64,000 nucleotides of DNA from Conchocele bisecta (taxonomy: Eukaryota; Mollusca; Bivalvia; Lucinida; Thyasiridae). How positions within the stretch are numbered: the first letter of the stretch is position 1; every line of letters begins with the position of its first letter. This document shows, in pieces, positions 1 to 11,440 of this stretch. The notes beneath the pieces are model-generated. The model saw nothing but the letters and a program-made list of their open reading frames with translations, did no database searches and was not told the DNA's origin. Made by a program: the position numbers and the translations under genes. The DNA lies in contig CM055272.1 in NCBI GenBank assembly GCA_029237695.1, forward strand, positions 11,830,042 through 11,894,041, written 5' to 3'.

Positions 1-2574
1 CAGAATGAAATGGATGCGAGGATGAAAGTCGCACCGCACGTTCGCCACGTCTGCGGCACACATCAACAGGCGTGTTGACCAATCAGTGCAATTTCAAAAC
101 ATAGCCTAAAGGTCACACAGTTTACAGCCTCGTGCTGAATGATGACATAAGATAAACATCGATTTTTTTCCACAAAGCAAAACACAACTTTGGCCTCTGT
201 AATATTTCAAAATCAGTCGTATCTTCCGTAAATGACGCTGATAGCAGCCTATAGCTATGACGAATTTGCATTGTCCGCTGACGTAATTATAATGTTTTTA
301 ATTAGAGATTGGCGAACAGTGTAAACCATGTGCAGACTACGCGAATCCACCGCCTGGTCTGGCCGCTAATGCAATAAGCTGGGATTTGTCAGAGATAGAG
401 ACCCAATTCACATAAACACGTTTGCCGTGTCATAAATAGAGTCTGGTTCTCGGTAGTATTGTTTCACTGGGACGCATCAGACAGGGTACCAGTTTAGTGA
501 CGAATACGAAACTGACGTCAGCAACCGCATATATTGAAGCATCTGAACCAACAGTAGTTATCGGTAGTGATTCGGAATTAACAATTCTGTTACTCAGTAA
601 TCACAAAGTGGATGAACTTGAATACAATCTGTATTATCAACCTATCACTAAACACGGTACGAAAAAGTCTCCCTGACTATGACAAATAAACAATTGTCTA
701 ACTGTACTAGGGAGTGAAATGTGTAACAATCTGAAGTTTGCACACGCAATGCTGGGTTGTGACACTGCACCCAGCCTACACGGAGTGGGAAAGGCGTATT
801 GAAATCGATGAGCAGCTTCCGAAAAGCTTCTAGCATTTATAAACATCGAGGCTGATGAATGCACCATTTTAAAGATATACGGTGCTGCGAATAGTGGTAC
901 GCAATCTCAATGATCTGAGGCTGCGTAAATTTATGCAAATGTTCAAGCATGGTAATTGTATCCATCCGAAGAGTTTACCACCAACGTCAGGGTCTGCATC
1001 GTATCATTCTCTTCGGGTATATCATCAGACCAAAGCTTGGAATGATAACGCACAGGCCCCGACCGAATGGGGCTGGAGCATCCATGACACACAACCAACT
1101 CCAATAATGACATCAACCCTATTGCCCCAGAATATCTGCTGAAATTGATTCACTGCGATTGCAAGGGAGAATGTTCTACATTGAAATGCTCATTACCTTG
1201 GGGTAAGGGGCAGGCGGTGGGTCATGGATTTGCTATAGCACGATAGAGTATCATCAGATGAATGCATGGATGAAATAACAAAGTGTTCCATGAAAGGAAA
1301 CAGAAGTTATAAGACATTTACCCCAACGTTAAGTTTGTGGACGCCGACGCCGGGGGTATGCCATAAGCTCTTCTGCACTTTGTGCAGGCGAGCTAAAAAT
1401 TATACATATTGTGACGTCATGATATATATGCCTTGATACGCCCATGACAGGTTGAATGCCATTTTTAGCATAATCCAGATCAGTTGATGTGAAACTGATT
1501 GGTATATCTGCATTATGTGCATGTTATATGTTAATATGTACAATACAATCACGTCGTGATAATGTCACACTGACGTTATAATTACTTTCTATGATGATTT
1601 TTTAAATCCTGATATACATATTCCTATCTGTAGTTAATACATTTATATAGTATATTATGACTAGTTTTCATAATATTGTGTGTTTAAGAATTGTAAGGGG
1701 GTGTTTTTGGTGGCCATCTTGAATTTATGCAAATTAGGTGCTTTCCCCAATGTGCATTCGGGTGCATTTTGGTTTATCCACTCACGAGACCATTCTGAAG
1801 CATAATCTGAAATAAAACCTTGGTAAGCAATTAGTGGTGGGTGAACCTTTATTTTACCAGCCTAATATGAAACAGCGTTACCAGCTGGCACCACGAGGAG
1901 GTGTGACAGTTAGATTTCACGCAAAACAATACATATTTCAGACAATAATTATAATGTGCTTGGCAAATTAAACGTATGTTATTATCTGTGAATCATCTTT
2001 AATCCTAATTGCAATTTGTAATAAAAATAGGTATTGTGGTATATTAACATAGTTTTATAGTCATGTATCAAATAATCACAGATTATCCTTTTATAAACTT
2101 CCATAATGATCAAACATTTTAACTAATTTACCTAAAATACCTGACATTTAACCCCACAATTGGCACCATATTCAATACTCAGTAAAATCGGGGCGAACAT
2201 ACCCATATCATCTGCTATTTTAACCATATCAGATGCAATGTTAACATCTGGGCGAAACGACCCAGCTCAACCCATATTCATAACCAGATCAAACGCAAGT
2301 TTAAAATCGGGGTGAATCGACTCAGGGCAAACCGACCCGGTGCGAACGGGTAATCGGGGCGAAACGACCCGGGACCTCAACACGCCTTTTGATGTAGACG
2401 TCTAATTCATAAAATTTTCTAATTACTGGAATCGTTTATTGGTGTGAGCATGGTGAGGGGGGTTTGTGTACACGCATGGATTTTATTTTCTGAGCTAAGC
2501 TTGTGTTACGGTATTTACAGATACTTGGAACCCGTGAATATCATACAGTTACATATTTGAAACATATACATGTA
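1..2574. other. No gene recognised; intergenic or intronic
   Basis: AT-rich DNA with short open frames only and no convincing exon. Positions about 1220-1400 hold a degenerate relic of the array family seen at 38.7-48.7 kb: a GAATGCATGGATGAAAT-like stretch, then GACGCCGACGCCGG, then a GGCGAGCTAAAA end. Positions 2160-2370 carry several imperfect copies of a TCGGGGCGAA / CGACCC motif of unknown meaning. Confidence 0.5.
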
Positions 2575-2672
2575 TTATGGAATATAAATGAGAATTAATT
2601 ACGTATAATTAACCACCCCTGTTCATTTATAATACTAAATGATACTTGGTAGCCACTCCAACATTTAGTAGC
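2575..2672 (+). repeat. Dispersed direct repeat, copy 1
   Basis: About 98 bp that match 3819-3912 in the same orientation at roughly 85-90 percent by eye. Both begin ATGGAATAT and end CAACATTTAGTAGC. A repeat family fragment or local duplication; no coding potential seen. Confidence 0.7.
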
Positions 2673-3260
2673 ACATTCACACAAATATATATATACATGT
2701 ATTTTTAAAGGATGGATGACTAGTAAGTGTCTGAAAACATGAATATTATTATAAATTATTGAAATGTGTTATAAAATGGATACAAATAGTGGACACTTGC
2801 ATTTTAAATTAGAAAAGTCATGTCTGAACAGAATCAGATATCACTCCATATATTTAAAGTCATGAATGAAGCAAAGTAGAAGAGAGGTGTGTCAACCATA
2901 AACTGGAATAAATGTCATCAGGAGACAGGGCAGGGTGTGTGTATGTCATATGTGCATATTGTTGTAAGAGCTGCTCAGTCTGAATGCATTTAACAATAAG
3001 AAATTCAAATTTACTTGAATACCAATATCACCAAGATCAATCAGCAGTGTGGAGCCTCACTTTTCCAAATGCCAGTAAAGTAGACGAATGCCTGGTATTC
3101 GACCCATGTTCCAAACATATTTAAATATATTTTTATTCAGTATATAGTATCATCAACTATGTTAATATAAAAAATCAATGATTTTATGTACCAATCCAGA
3201 CGGTACCTGTAGCCTATTTCATCAACCTATCAACACTTGATCAATCAGGACCAGTAGCCT

Positions 3261-3554
3261 ATTTCACCAACATTTCAAAGTATACTTATCTAGCAAAGTG
3301 TACTTTGAGGGAGAAATTTTCAACTTGATGATAAATTTATTAATTTTTATTATACTGAATTTATTACATTATCACAGCCATTTTGGCTGTGATAATGTAA
3401 TAAATTCAGTATAATAATTCTGCATACTTTTAAACATCAAATATATATGCAGTTGTTAGTTTTATATGATATAATACATTTTGTGAAGAATAAATGATTA
3501 CTCCCTCAAAGTATACTTTGCTAGATAAGTATACTTTGCAATTTTGATGAAATC
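3261..3554. mobile_element. Foldback MITE with 38-bp inverted termini and central palindrome
   Basis: Inverted termini CAAAGTATACTTATCTAGCA... at 3276-3313 and 3501-3538 differ at one position. Weaker complementarity extends outward to about 3261 and 3554. A near-perfect palindrome of about 70 bp sits inside at 3347-3416, centred on CAGCCATTTTGGCTG. No coding capacity. Superfamily not determined because the exact ends and target duplication are unclear. Confidence 0.7.
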
Positions 3555-3818
3555 AACTACAGATGCCTGTGTGACCATTGTTCACACAGAACACTCTCTA
3601 ATCTCAAGTGGAATTAATGTCAAAATGGCGAAAATGTGTCGAATTCAACAAGGGAGGTAACTTTGGATAGCTTTGAACATTGGTGATATTCCATATTATT
3701 CTCTGAATATTTGAAACTTTGTTCAATGGTACATACACAGGAACATGGTGGACTTGCATTCATTTAATTAAAGAAAATTACAGCTATTTGAATTTGGGAC
3801 ACCCTGTATATATATTAT

Positions 3819-3912
3819 ATATGGAATATGAATGACGATTAATTACGGATAACCACCCCCGGTCATTTATAATACTAACTGATACTTGGTAACCACCCCA
3901 ACATTTAGTAGC
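3819..3912 (+). repeat. Dispersed direct repeat, copy 2
   Basis: Partner of 2575-2672, lying about 1.2 kb downstream with the MITE at 3261-3554 between them. Same start and end words, with scattered substitutions and a short deletion. Confidence 0.7.
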
Positions 3913-4403
3913 GAACCTAATATCCACCACACTACACTGTTACGGGTAACCATCTCCAGGGCTAACTGTTGAACACAAAGTCTGTATATGTGGTCAGTAC
4001 TACACACTGGTTCAACATGCATAGATGTGTAACTGCCACTTTAAGAATTAATCTATGCTGGAATTAAATGTCTCGGTACAAGTACACATGTAAAATAGAC
4101 AACACACGGGTCTATACTCAGCTATGTGGCATAACATTATGTTTATTGTATTTATGCGCCCCGACAATATGGCAGGCTGTTGACCATATTCAACTGGTCA
4201 AATATCCTATAACCATGACATATATACCACTTTTTGAAATTATGATCCCTCAGTTAATGACTCAGGATATAGAAAGCAAACAATGCTGAAAACTCAGCAC
4301 ATATTTCGCTGCGTATATTTGAGTGTCATACATTATCACACACTTTAGTAGCGTTAGTTTATATCCGGTAATGTTGCGACTGATGAAAGGATTTTGCTAG
4401 GAT

Positions 4404-4763
4404 ATTATAGGAATGAATGGCCTTTTTGTGGAATTTATCGGGGTATAAACTTGGAAAAGTCGCGGGAATACTGGACGAAGGCCGGAAGGCCTCGTCCAGT
4501 ATTCCCGCGACTTTTCCAAGTTTATATCCCCGATAAATTCCACAAAAAGGCCATTCATTCCTTATAATTCCAGCATTTGAAATAAATTCATCAAGAAAAT
4601 GTGTTTATTTTCCGTTTTCTTAAGAATTATTTTAACTGCGCCTCACGGTTACGGAAAGTAGTTCGGCATGGAGTTTACTGGGATATAAATTTTGGACGGA
4701 GACTTGCTACGGACCAATCAAATGTTAGGGAATTGTGTAAATATTTTTGTGCTGGAATTATAA
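4404..4763. mobile_element. Foldback element with 165-bp palindrome, copy 1
   Basis: Positions 4404-4568 form an almost perfect palindrome with arms of about 80 bp around CCGGAAGGCC. It is followed by about 195 bp of unique sequence bounded by TTATAATTCCAGCA (about 4562) and its inverse TGCTGGAATTATAA (4750-4763). A second copy at 7946-8290 preserves both parts; 11364-11440 preserves only the palindrome core. Presence in three sites makes it mobile or formerly mobile. No protein is encoded. Superfamily unknown. Confidence 0.75.
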
Positions 4764-5149
4764 CCGTATATACTCTACCTTGTCATAACTGACACCATAC
4801 ATGGCTCATTGTGTCTTAGAAACACATCTGTGTTACTGATACCTGTATCCCACCTCACGCAGTACCAGCACAGAGACGGAATATCAACCCTCTTACATTG
4901 GGGTGGTATTGTACATACTTATCCAACGGGGTTACTCGTAGTTCTCTGCTAATTGCATATTGAATATAATGAACAACATATAGACTTGTCCCCGGAATGA
5001 GAATTTCCATGGATGGCAAACAAACCCAGTATGTCTGCCCCCATGAGCGTCATGGCTACGCTAGCAGGCTGACAACCCCCCTTAACAAAATTAGCATTCG
5101 ATTCTGTGGAAGACCGCTCTGTCATCGGCAATATCAGAATCAGTATTTC

Positions 5150-5460
5150 TAATGAAATTATGAATTTATTTTACTGTCTCTAGTTACTAATCAATAATAT
5201 CTATCAATGAGTTTAAGTGTTATTTGCTTACTTATGGTGGCCATGTTAAATTTTCTGCAATTCAAAATTAGATTTGGAGCCAAGGTTTGAATTTTGCAAT
5301 ATTTTGCGGAAAGTGACGTGGGAATCCATATTTATAATTCGAATATGCGTAATTATTTATTTTGCTGCCTCTAGTTACCAATGCATAATATTTTGTGACT
5401 TAAAGGGTCATTCATTTATGTACGGTGGCCATGTTAAATTTAATGCTATTCAGTGGGGTT
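5150..5460 (+). repeat. Old tandem duplication of about 140 bp
   Basis: Two diverged copies, about 5150-5290 and 5333-5460, share ATTATTTATTTTGCTG-like starts, CTCTAGTTAC, and GGTGGCCATGTTAAATTT near the end. No coding signal. Confidence 0.55.
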
Positions 5461-5489
5461 AGGAGTTGGAATATGTTCTGGGTCGAATA

Positions 5490-5612
5490 TGTGGCTGTGA
5501 CTGTAGAAATGGGGCTTATCGGTTTTGCGAATTGTGTAGATCCAGAACTGAAGAGAACACTCCTGTAGCCTGATAACGATCTTAATTGCTTGTTAGCATG
5601 ACCCTTGCACAT
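5490..5612 (+). mobile_element. Partial MITE of the TGTGGCTGTGACTGGAG family
   Basis: Left half only. It begins GTGGCTGTGACTGTAGAAAT and continues with GTGTAGATCCAG and TAGCCTGATAACGATC, as in the complete copies at 9977-10209 and 13076-13312. The right terminus is missing. Confidence 0.6.
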
Positions 5613-5948
5613 TCAATTATAGATGCGTGTGCGTTTCTCCATTCTCCTAACTTCTTTACTGTATGAGCAATTGGCTTAACATTGAATGTGCATGATAAGG
5701 CTGCCAGCGAGGGCATTAGCTTAGTGATATTGATGCCCTTGTTCTGATTGCAAAAAATTGCATAATATTTGAATCCTGCTGGCTACTGTATGTGTTTGAA
5801 ATATGTACGTAAAAAACCTATGAATACTATCAATTCAGATGATATATCAGTTCACAAGTTATATGCATGTGCAGGAATAAGAAATATATTTAAGAGAGTT
5901 TCGGGCAGCATGATCCGAAATATGATATTTTTCCCTGCTGTATTTCAG

Positions 5949-6052
5949 CCTGTTGGATGGTGAAGTTGAGCATCAGCAGTATACCCTCCGAATATGGTAC
6001 CACCGTTAACATGGGAAATACGGAGCTGATCGACAATTTTATCCTACCTAAG
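5949..6052 (+). CDS. Exon 1 of the model (internal exon)
   Basis: Acceptor: a T-rich tract ending TGTATTTCAG. Donor: AAG followed by gtgagt, a perfect consensus. It enters in phase 1 (two bases, then 34 codons) and leaves in phase 0. Translation begins CWMVKLSISSIPSEYGTT and ends IDNFILPK. The Met at residue 3 is not taken as the start because no signal peptide follows and a strong acceptor precedes it, so an upstream coding exon is expected. The other two frames contain stops. Confidence 0.8.
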
Positions 6053-6589
6053 GTGAGTTGTATATACTGTCATTCATCGTGGAAAATTCCAACTCAATTA
6101 CACATACCACACAATTTTATGTGCATCAGTTTGAATATTTTACTACACAATGTGTCAAATATAACCATACATTTATGCAAGCTTGTAAGATAGAAGAGGG
6201 ACGTATGGCAGGTGTCATGACTAGCCTTGCTGGGTAATAATATTTAGCCACAATGTGTGTCATGGGATGTTGTTGTCTGAACACACATAAGATCAAGGTT
6301 ACTGAGATCTTATGTCCCTTGTTTGTCGTGTTTCTCAGTGCTGTCTGTGTCTTTATTCTGAGCTTACATGTGGTGTTTTGGTTTGCCTTCCGTTTGTGGT
6401 ACGTTTGCTAGAAAACCAGTTTTTGTGGTTTCTGTGTGTTTCTGTGCGTTTCTTGGTTTTCTCTTCACTACTCATTCACAGTGGACAGAACGGAAACATT
6501 TAACATTTTTTGTATCACAGCACAGAGTTTTAGGAAAATCTATTTTGCATTTTTGTATCCGTGCACATGCGCAGAGTGTATAGCTCTTA

Positions 6590-6990
6590 CACATGTTCTG
6601 TTTTTGTCTCGGCACGTGTGTGTGGGGGGGGGGAGTCGTATCCGCTGTTTGTTTCCCGTCGGCAGCAGTGTCAACATTTTACAAATACTTCTATATCTCT
6701 GCTTGCGCTTGCATCCACCTAGTTTCATTCATGCCTTGCTGGAATTGATGGCTCATTTCATGTTCGAATGCCCAAAGTCTTTGTCACTGTGGACTTCTGT
6801 TGAAGTTTCATGTTTCGCATTTAAGTCTTTTGTTTCGTCCAGTTTAACCCTTTGTCCGATGTTGATAATATTTGGGTCTATGCATGCTGCTTTGTTCCAC
6901 ATACCGGTACATTCCACGTTGCAGTGGCCAAGGTCAAAGTCACAGAACTTGTGTTCAAGTTTCACATTTAGAATTTGTGCTTAGGCCTAG
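6590..6990 (+). repeat. Degenerate array element with TTTGATAATATTTGG-type units
   Basis: Begins with a TTTGTCTCGGCACGTGTG... lead and contains about two diverged units of about 150 bp with GTTGATAATATTTGGGTC, GCATGCTGCTTTGTT and CCAAGGTCAAAGTCAC. The same units occur at 8520-9430. Long open frames here (for example 6436-6984) are translations of the repeat and resemble no protein I know. Confidence 0.55.
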
Positions 6991-7302
6991 ATATAGGTCT
7001 CACTGAAATGTCATCTCTTTGGAAAGACAACCACAGGCTAGATGGTAGTCCCATATGACAAGCCATGTGATTCTCTACTAAGGTGTGCAATATCTCATAA
7101 AGAAATATTCACATAAACTGATATGTTCTGTAAATGACATCACAAGTTGACAAAAGTTTCAAAAAGTCTATTCCACATCATTCTGCTCTGTAATTTACAG
7201 AAAATAATGTAGAAAAATCGATCACATGACTTGTCTCAATTATCAGCCCTTGTAGCCACACAGTATGATCTGCCATTCAGTCAATCTAGCATTCTAGCTT
7301 CC

Positions 7303-7540
7303 ACATATGAGACACGACATGTGAGTCTCTACCTAAGAACATGTGCGATATCTCATAAAAAATATTTACAAAATTTACAATATTTTCTGTAAATGACACC
7401 CCGAAAGTTGACAAAATGTTCATGACGAAAATGTTGTCAACTTTTGATGTCATTTACAGAAGATATCACAGTTTATGTAAATATATCATGAAAAATTGTG
7501 CATGTTCTTAGGTACAACATCACATGTCGTGTCGCATATA
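7303..7540. repeat. Foldback inverted repeat, arms of about 110 bp
   Basis: Left arm from ATATGAGACACGACATGTGA through TTTCTGTAAATGACA; right arm is its inverse, ending ACATGTCGTGTCGCATAT. The arms meet near 7426. A partial related copy lies at about 7050-7190 (TGTAAATGACATCACAAG). Probably a MITE. It sits about 120 bp upstream of exon 2 of the host gene. Confidence 0.6.
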
Positions 7541-7659
7541 ACAGGTTCTGATCATTCTGTCTAACAGGATTCAATGATCAGAATTTACACTGCCCACAAA
7601 TGTAGATTCCATTTTCTCATCGAAGGTCAAGGTCGTCAAATATTTCTTCTTCCTTACAG

Positions 7660-7709
7660 TTACAGGAAGCTTTGGTCAATCTCGAATTCAGCCTTGAAGA
7701 TATATACAT
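7660..7709 (+). CDS. Exon 2 of the model (50 nt)
   Basis: Acceptor: pyrimidine-rich TTTCTTCTTCCTTACAG. Donor: CAT followed by gtaagt, perfect consensus. Enters in phase 0, matching exon 1, and leaves in phase 2. Translation LQEALVNLEFSLEDIY plus two bases of the next codon. The small size would hide it from a simple open-frame search; the splice sites and phase match are the evidence. Confidence 0.75.
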
Positions 7710-7945
7710 GTAAGTATTGCATGATTCTACTGTGAAGACATATACATGTGCATGTTAATTATGAATTGTCCTACAGTATCTTCATACTTTTCAATGACAG
7801 CAATGTTTTCTCTGCACATTTTGTCGTGTAGCACATTCCCTGGTATATGGAATTCCAGTCCAGTGTCAGTTGATATCAAGTTTATCAGGCTCGGTTCGGA
7901 AATGGTAGGAATTCTTTATTGAGTTTCGATATTCTAATTTGTTAC

Positions 7946-8290
7946 AGGAATGAATGGCCTTTTCGTGGAATTTATCGGGGTATAAATTTGGAAAAGTCGC
8001 GGGAATACTGGACGAAGGCCGGAAGGCCTCGTCCAGTATTTCCGCGACTTTTCCAAGTTTATATCCCAGATAAATTCAACAAAAAGACCATTCATTCCTT
8101 ATAATTCCAGCATTTGAAATAAATTCATTAAGAAAATGTGTTTATTTTCCGGAATTATTTTAACTGCGCCTGACGGTTACGGAAAGTAGTTCAGCATGGG
8201 AGTTTACTGGGATATAAATTTTGGACAGAGACTTGCTACGGGCCAATCAAATGTTAGGGAATTGTGTAAATATTTTTGTGCTGGAATTAT
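7946..8290. mobile_element. Foldback element with long palindrome, copy 2
   Basis: Same structure as 4404-4763: palindrome 7946-8107 with a few mismatches, then about 180 bp ending TGTGCTGGAATTATT. It differs from copy 1 by scattered substitutions and by a short deletion after TTTATTTTCCG. Confidence 0.75.
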
Positions 8291-8379
8291 TGCCTGATAA
8301 ACTTGATATCAACAGAGACTAGCCTGATGTTCTCTATTGACAACAGATGATTGGAAGGTATGCATATCTTAAATCCATC

Positions 8380-8463
8380 CTTAGGGATTCATATCTCAAC
8401 AGTGAATCTTTCTGTAGCTGTTGATAGGCCGTTAAACCCCAACAAACAAACAAAACAAACACA
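8380..8463 (+). mobile_element. SINE-like 3' tail
   Basis: GATAGGCCGTTAAACCCCAA followed by an (AAAC)n simple tail, the type of ending seen on molluscan SINE-like repeats. The body upstream was not delimited. Confidence 0.4.
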
Positions 8464-8519
8464 CTTTCTGTGATTCACTTCCTGGCACTAGATCAGGAAA
8501 CTAGGAAACTGTCTTTCCA

Positions 8520-9430
8520 TGCTGGCAGATTTTGTCTTGCCCACACGTGTCGGAGAGACGAATGCACTGGTTTTACCTGTGGCAGCATCACCATTTTACA
8601 AATTGTGTTATATTTCTGCTTGCGCTGGACCCAGGTCAACCATAACTACATCCATGCTTTGGTGGCATCGGTGGCTCGCCACCCCAGGTATTTCATGTTG
8701 ACATCCCCAAAGTCAAGGTCACCGAGGACTTCCCTTTTGATAATAAAATCTTCACCCTTTGATAATATTGAGTTGAATGTGTGTCTACGCATGCTGCTTT
8801 GTTCCGCATAAATCCCCCGTCTCAATGTCCAAGGTCCTGGTCACTGGGGACATTTGTTCAAGTTTCATGTTTACCATTATGTGTGTAGGTCTATAAAATG
8901 ACATCTCAGTTGGATTTTGATAATATTTGTGTGTGTGTAAGCATGCTCCTTTGTTGCACATACACCCCTCGTCCAAAGGTCTAGGTCACTGCAGATTTCT
9001 GTTTAGGTCTTTTGTTTTGTAAATTTTGATAATATTTAGGTACAATCTGTTTTCAGGCATGCTCTATTGTTGCCCATGCATCTCACATCCCAATATTCAA
9101 GTTCAAGTTTCTTGTTTACGGTTTCTGTTCAGATCTTTTGTTTTGTCGTTAACATTTTAATCCGTTGATGGATTTTGATAATATTTGGCTACAATATGTG
9201 TGTTCAAGTTTCGTGTTTAGCATTTACATATTTGGATTTGTCAATAAAATTTTAATTTCTTGTCGGATTTCGGTCATACTTGGCTACAATGTCTGTCTCT
9301 GCATGCTACTTTGTTGGGCATTTATCCCACATTCCAATCTCCAAGGTCAAGGTCACTGGAGAATTTTCTGTTTAGTATTGGCTTTAGGTCTTTTATTTTG
9401 TCAATACAATTTTAATCCCTCTTATTATTT
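8520..9430 (+). repeat. Degenerate tandem array, about five 150-bp units
   Basis: Unit landmarks in order: TTTAATCC, TTTTGATAATATTTGGCTAC, GCATGCTGCTTTGTTG, CCCACATTCCAA, CCAAGGTCAAGGTCACTG, GTCTTTTGTTTTGTCAA. Units have drifted and some are truncated. The order of landmarks is the same as in the 176-bp units at 15.5-19.1 kb, so the two arrays look distantly homologous. Interrupted at its right end by the element at 9434-9585. Confidence 0.65.
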
Positions 9431-9433
9431 TTC

Positions 9434-9585
9434 TCGCGCCTGCTTTAGCAAAGGCGCGACTATAGTCAGCGCTTTTTCCGTCGTCGTCGTCCGCGTCGTC
9501 CGTTTTTTTTGTAAGGCAAATGCGTTAAAAGTTATTGTCAAATGCCTCGGCAGGCGCGATTCCGCATCCGTGGCGGAATTCTTGT
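9434..9585 (+). mobile_element. Array element family 1, minimal copy with no array
   Basis: Left end TCGCGCCTGCTTTAGC, a GCGCC...GGCGC hairpin, then GACTATAGTC, a CGTCGTCGTC microsatellite, GTAAGGCAAATGCGTTAAA, and the right end CTCGGCAGGCGCGA...CGGAATTCTTGT. The ends share a 10-bp inverted word (TCGCGCCTGC / GCAGGCGCGA). Larger family members carry a tandem array between the GTAAGGC block and the right end; here it is absent. A decayed right end alone is visible at about 9630-9674. Confidence 0.7.
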
Positions 9586-9757
9586 GATAATATTGGGTTA
9601 CAGTGTGTGTCTAGGCGTATCACATATCTAAAGGCCCTCGTAGGTGCAATTCCTAATTCCGCGAAATTCTTGTTATTGTAATGTTCAGTGCTCACCCCAT
9701 ACATACATGAATGGACATAAAACACCAATCAATCTATCACTCATCCTCTATTCACAG

Positions 9758-9891
9758 GGACAATACATCGATGAACGTAATCGTAGTTGTGAGGATTTGC
9801 CACTACACGAATATTGAAAATTTTATCTATGACTGGCTCAGAGAAAATGGAGACACCTTATTCGTATATAGCGTAGAGTACATCCAAGATG
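9758..9891 (+). CDS. Exon 3 of the model
   Basis: Acceptor: CTCATCCTCTATTCACAG. Donor: ATG followed by gtaggt. Enters in phase 2 (the split codon is ATG), 44 full codons, leaves in phase 1. Translation starts DNTSMNVIVVVRICHYTN and ends LFVYSVEYIQD. One Cys, and one N-glycosylation sequon (NTS). Alternating hydrophobic residues suggest beta strands. No family recognised. Confidence 0.8.
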
Positions 9892-9976
9892 GTAGGTATC
9901 AATTCAATGTGTCTGTCAGTCCATTTCCCAATATTGAGTTTAGAGATCTGCGATATCTTCTGTGAAGGACAAAGCT

Positions 9977-10209
9977 TGTGGCTGTGATGGGAGAAGTGGG
10001 GCTGTTGGGTTTTGCAACCAGTGTAGATCCAGTTCAGCCTGTGTATCCGCACAGTCTCATTGTCTTATCAGGATCTGCACTGTTATCAATGGTAACACTT
10101 GTAAGAAGCAATATAGATTGCTATCAGGCTACACGAGTATGCTATTTGATCAGTTTGATCTAAACTGGTCACAAATCTTGTAAACCCCATTTCTCCAGTC
10201 ACAGCGACA
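9977..10209. mobile_element. MITE of the TGTGGCTGTGACTGGAG family, complete
   Basis: Left end TGTGGCTGTGATGGGAGAAG and right end CCATTTCTCCAGTCACAGC are inverted repeats. The interior carries GTGTAGATCCAG and CAGGATCTGCACTG, complementary to each other. This is a repeat I know as common in bivalve sequences. No coding capacity. Confidence 0.7.
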
Positions 10210-10530
10210 ATTGAAAGTTCTCTGCTGGCATGTTCAAATACAGTTGTGTGGTGGCCCCGGTTCGGGATAGATATATGGATGTATACAGGGGATCATGTCA
10301 CTACTTACATGTATAATCAATTATAAGTAGTACAGCTTTTTTTTCTCAGGATTTTTCATGCCGAGTTTCCACTAATAAACTATTTATTATCGATAAAATG
10401 TGTCGGATCATACATGCAATCCATATCCATTTCTAGTATTGTGCACCAGTAATTCCAGTATCCCATCTGACCTTCCTTTGACCATGACCTACTTTTTCCG
10501 CATCAGTGACTTAGTCATTTGTAGTTTTAA

Positions 10531-10770
10531 CCCTTAGACCGCTACACACAACAATTGTCTTCTGCTGTGGATTTATATCTAGCCTTATTTCTCAATAAAA
10601 ACATGGTTTAACAGCACTTTAGAATCATTTACAATGGAAATGATTCTAACTTGCTGTCAAAGCATATCAGCAATGATTCTAAAATGCTGTCAAAGCGTGT
10701 TTTTGGTGATAAAAATGTAAAATAGAAAATAAACAGCAGACGACAAAAAAATAATATAGTGGTGATAGGG
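10531..10770. mobile_element. piggyBac-type MITE, copy 1
   Basis: Flanked by TTAA on both sides (10527-10530, 10771-10774). Termini CCCTTAGACCGCTACAC and TAGTGGTGATAGGG. The interior has self-complementary ACAGCACTTTAGAATCATTT and TGCTGTCAAAGC stretches. TTAA target plus CCC/GGG ends point to piggyBac mobilisation (family knowledge); no transposase is present. Confidence 0.7.
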
Positions 10771-11010
10771 TTAAGTTTTTGTGTTTAAGACTGTCACTCA
10801 CTTGGATAAAACCATTTGCTAGTGGTGCACACTAGACACTGCAGTATAACATATGACCTTCATTTGACCTTGACCTACTTTTGTTCTGCATCAAGTACTG
10901 ATTATAGTCAACAATGTTAAGAGTTTGTGTTACTACTAATTTCACAGTGCTCCCACCATACAGGTACAGTCCCGTCAGTATATGTTGAATAGACAGTCCC
11001 TCATATTTAA

Positions 11011-11244
11011 CCCTTAGACCGTTACACACAACAATTGTTGTCTGCTGTTGCTTTTATATATTGTCTTATTTCTAAATAAAAACATGGTTTTACAGCACTT
11101 CAGAATCATTTCCAATGTAAATGATTCTAACGTGCTGTCAAAGCATGTTGTAAATTATTCTGAAGTGCTGTCGAAGCATGTTTTTGATGATAAAAATGGA
11201 AACTATAAAATAAACAGCAGATAACAAAAAGCTGTGTGTAAGCT
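11011..11244. mobile_element. piggyBac-type MITE, copy 2
   Basis: Begins CCCTTAGACCGTTACACAC after TTAA and is followed by TTAA at 11245-11248, but the right terminus is worn. The interior is as in copy 1. Confidence 0.6.
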
Positions 11245-11269
11245 TTAAGGATTATATAGGTTTCGCCCC

Positions 11270-11335
11270 TGTCCGTCCGTCCATCCATCCATCCGTCGTT
11301 TATTTTTTTAAAGTTTTTGTAAGAGTTTCTCAAAT
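11270..11335 (+). repeat. Short GTCC/ATCC microsatellite block
   Basis: TTTCGCCCCTGTCCGTCCGT then CCATCCATCC, preceding a T-rich stretch. It resembles the GC-rich microsatellite found next to one end of the array elements, but I could not delimit an element here. Confidence 0.4.
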
Positions 11336-11363
11336 CACCTATAATTTCTGTTTGCCTTCAAGT

Positions 11364-11440
11364 AAACTTGGAAAAGTCGCGGGAATACTGGACGAGGCCT
11401 TCCGGCCTTCGTCCAGTATTCCCGCGACTTTTCCAAGTTT
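11364..11440. repeat. Foldback palindrome, copy 3 (core only, centre inverted)
   Basis: AAACTTGGAAAAGTCGCGGG... and its inverse around GAGGCCTTCCGGCCTTC. The core matches the palindromes at 4404 and 7946, but the asymmetric centre is in the opposite orientation. The outer arms and the 195-bp tail are missing. Confidence 0.65.

Noticed and set aside
880..955. Possible upstream exon giving LRIVVRNLNDLRLRKFMQMF and leaving in phase 1, which would fit exon 1
   Set aside because: The donor (CATG then gtaatt) is usable but the acceptor (TTTTAAAG) has no pyrimidine tract; too weak to list.
6436..6984. 182-codon frame rich in Cys and Ser
   Set aside because: Coincides with a degenerate repeat also present at 8.5-9.4 kb; no conserved domain.
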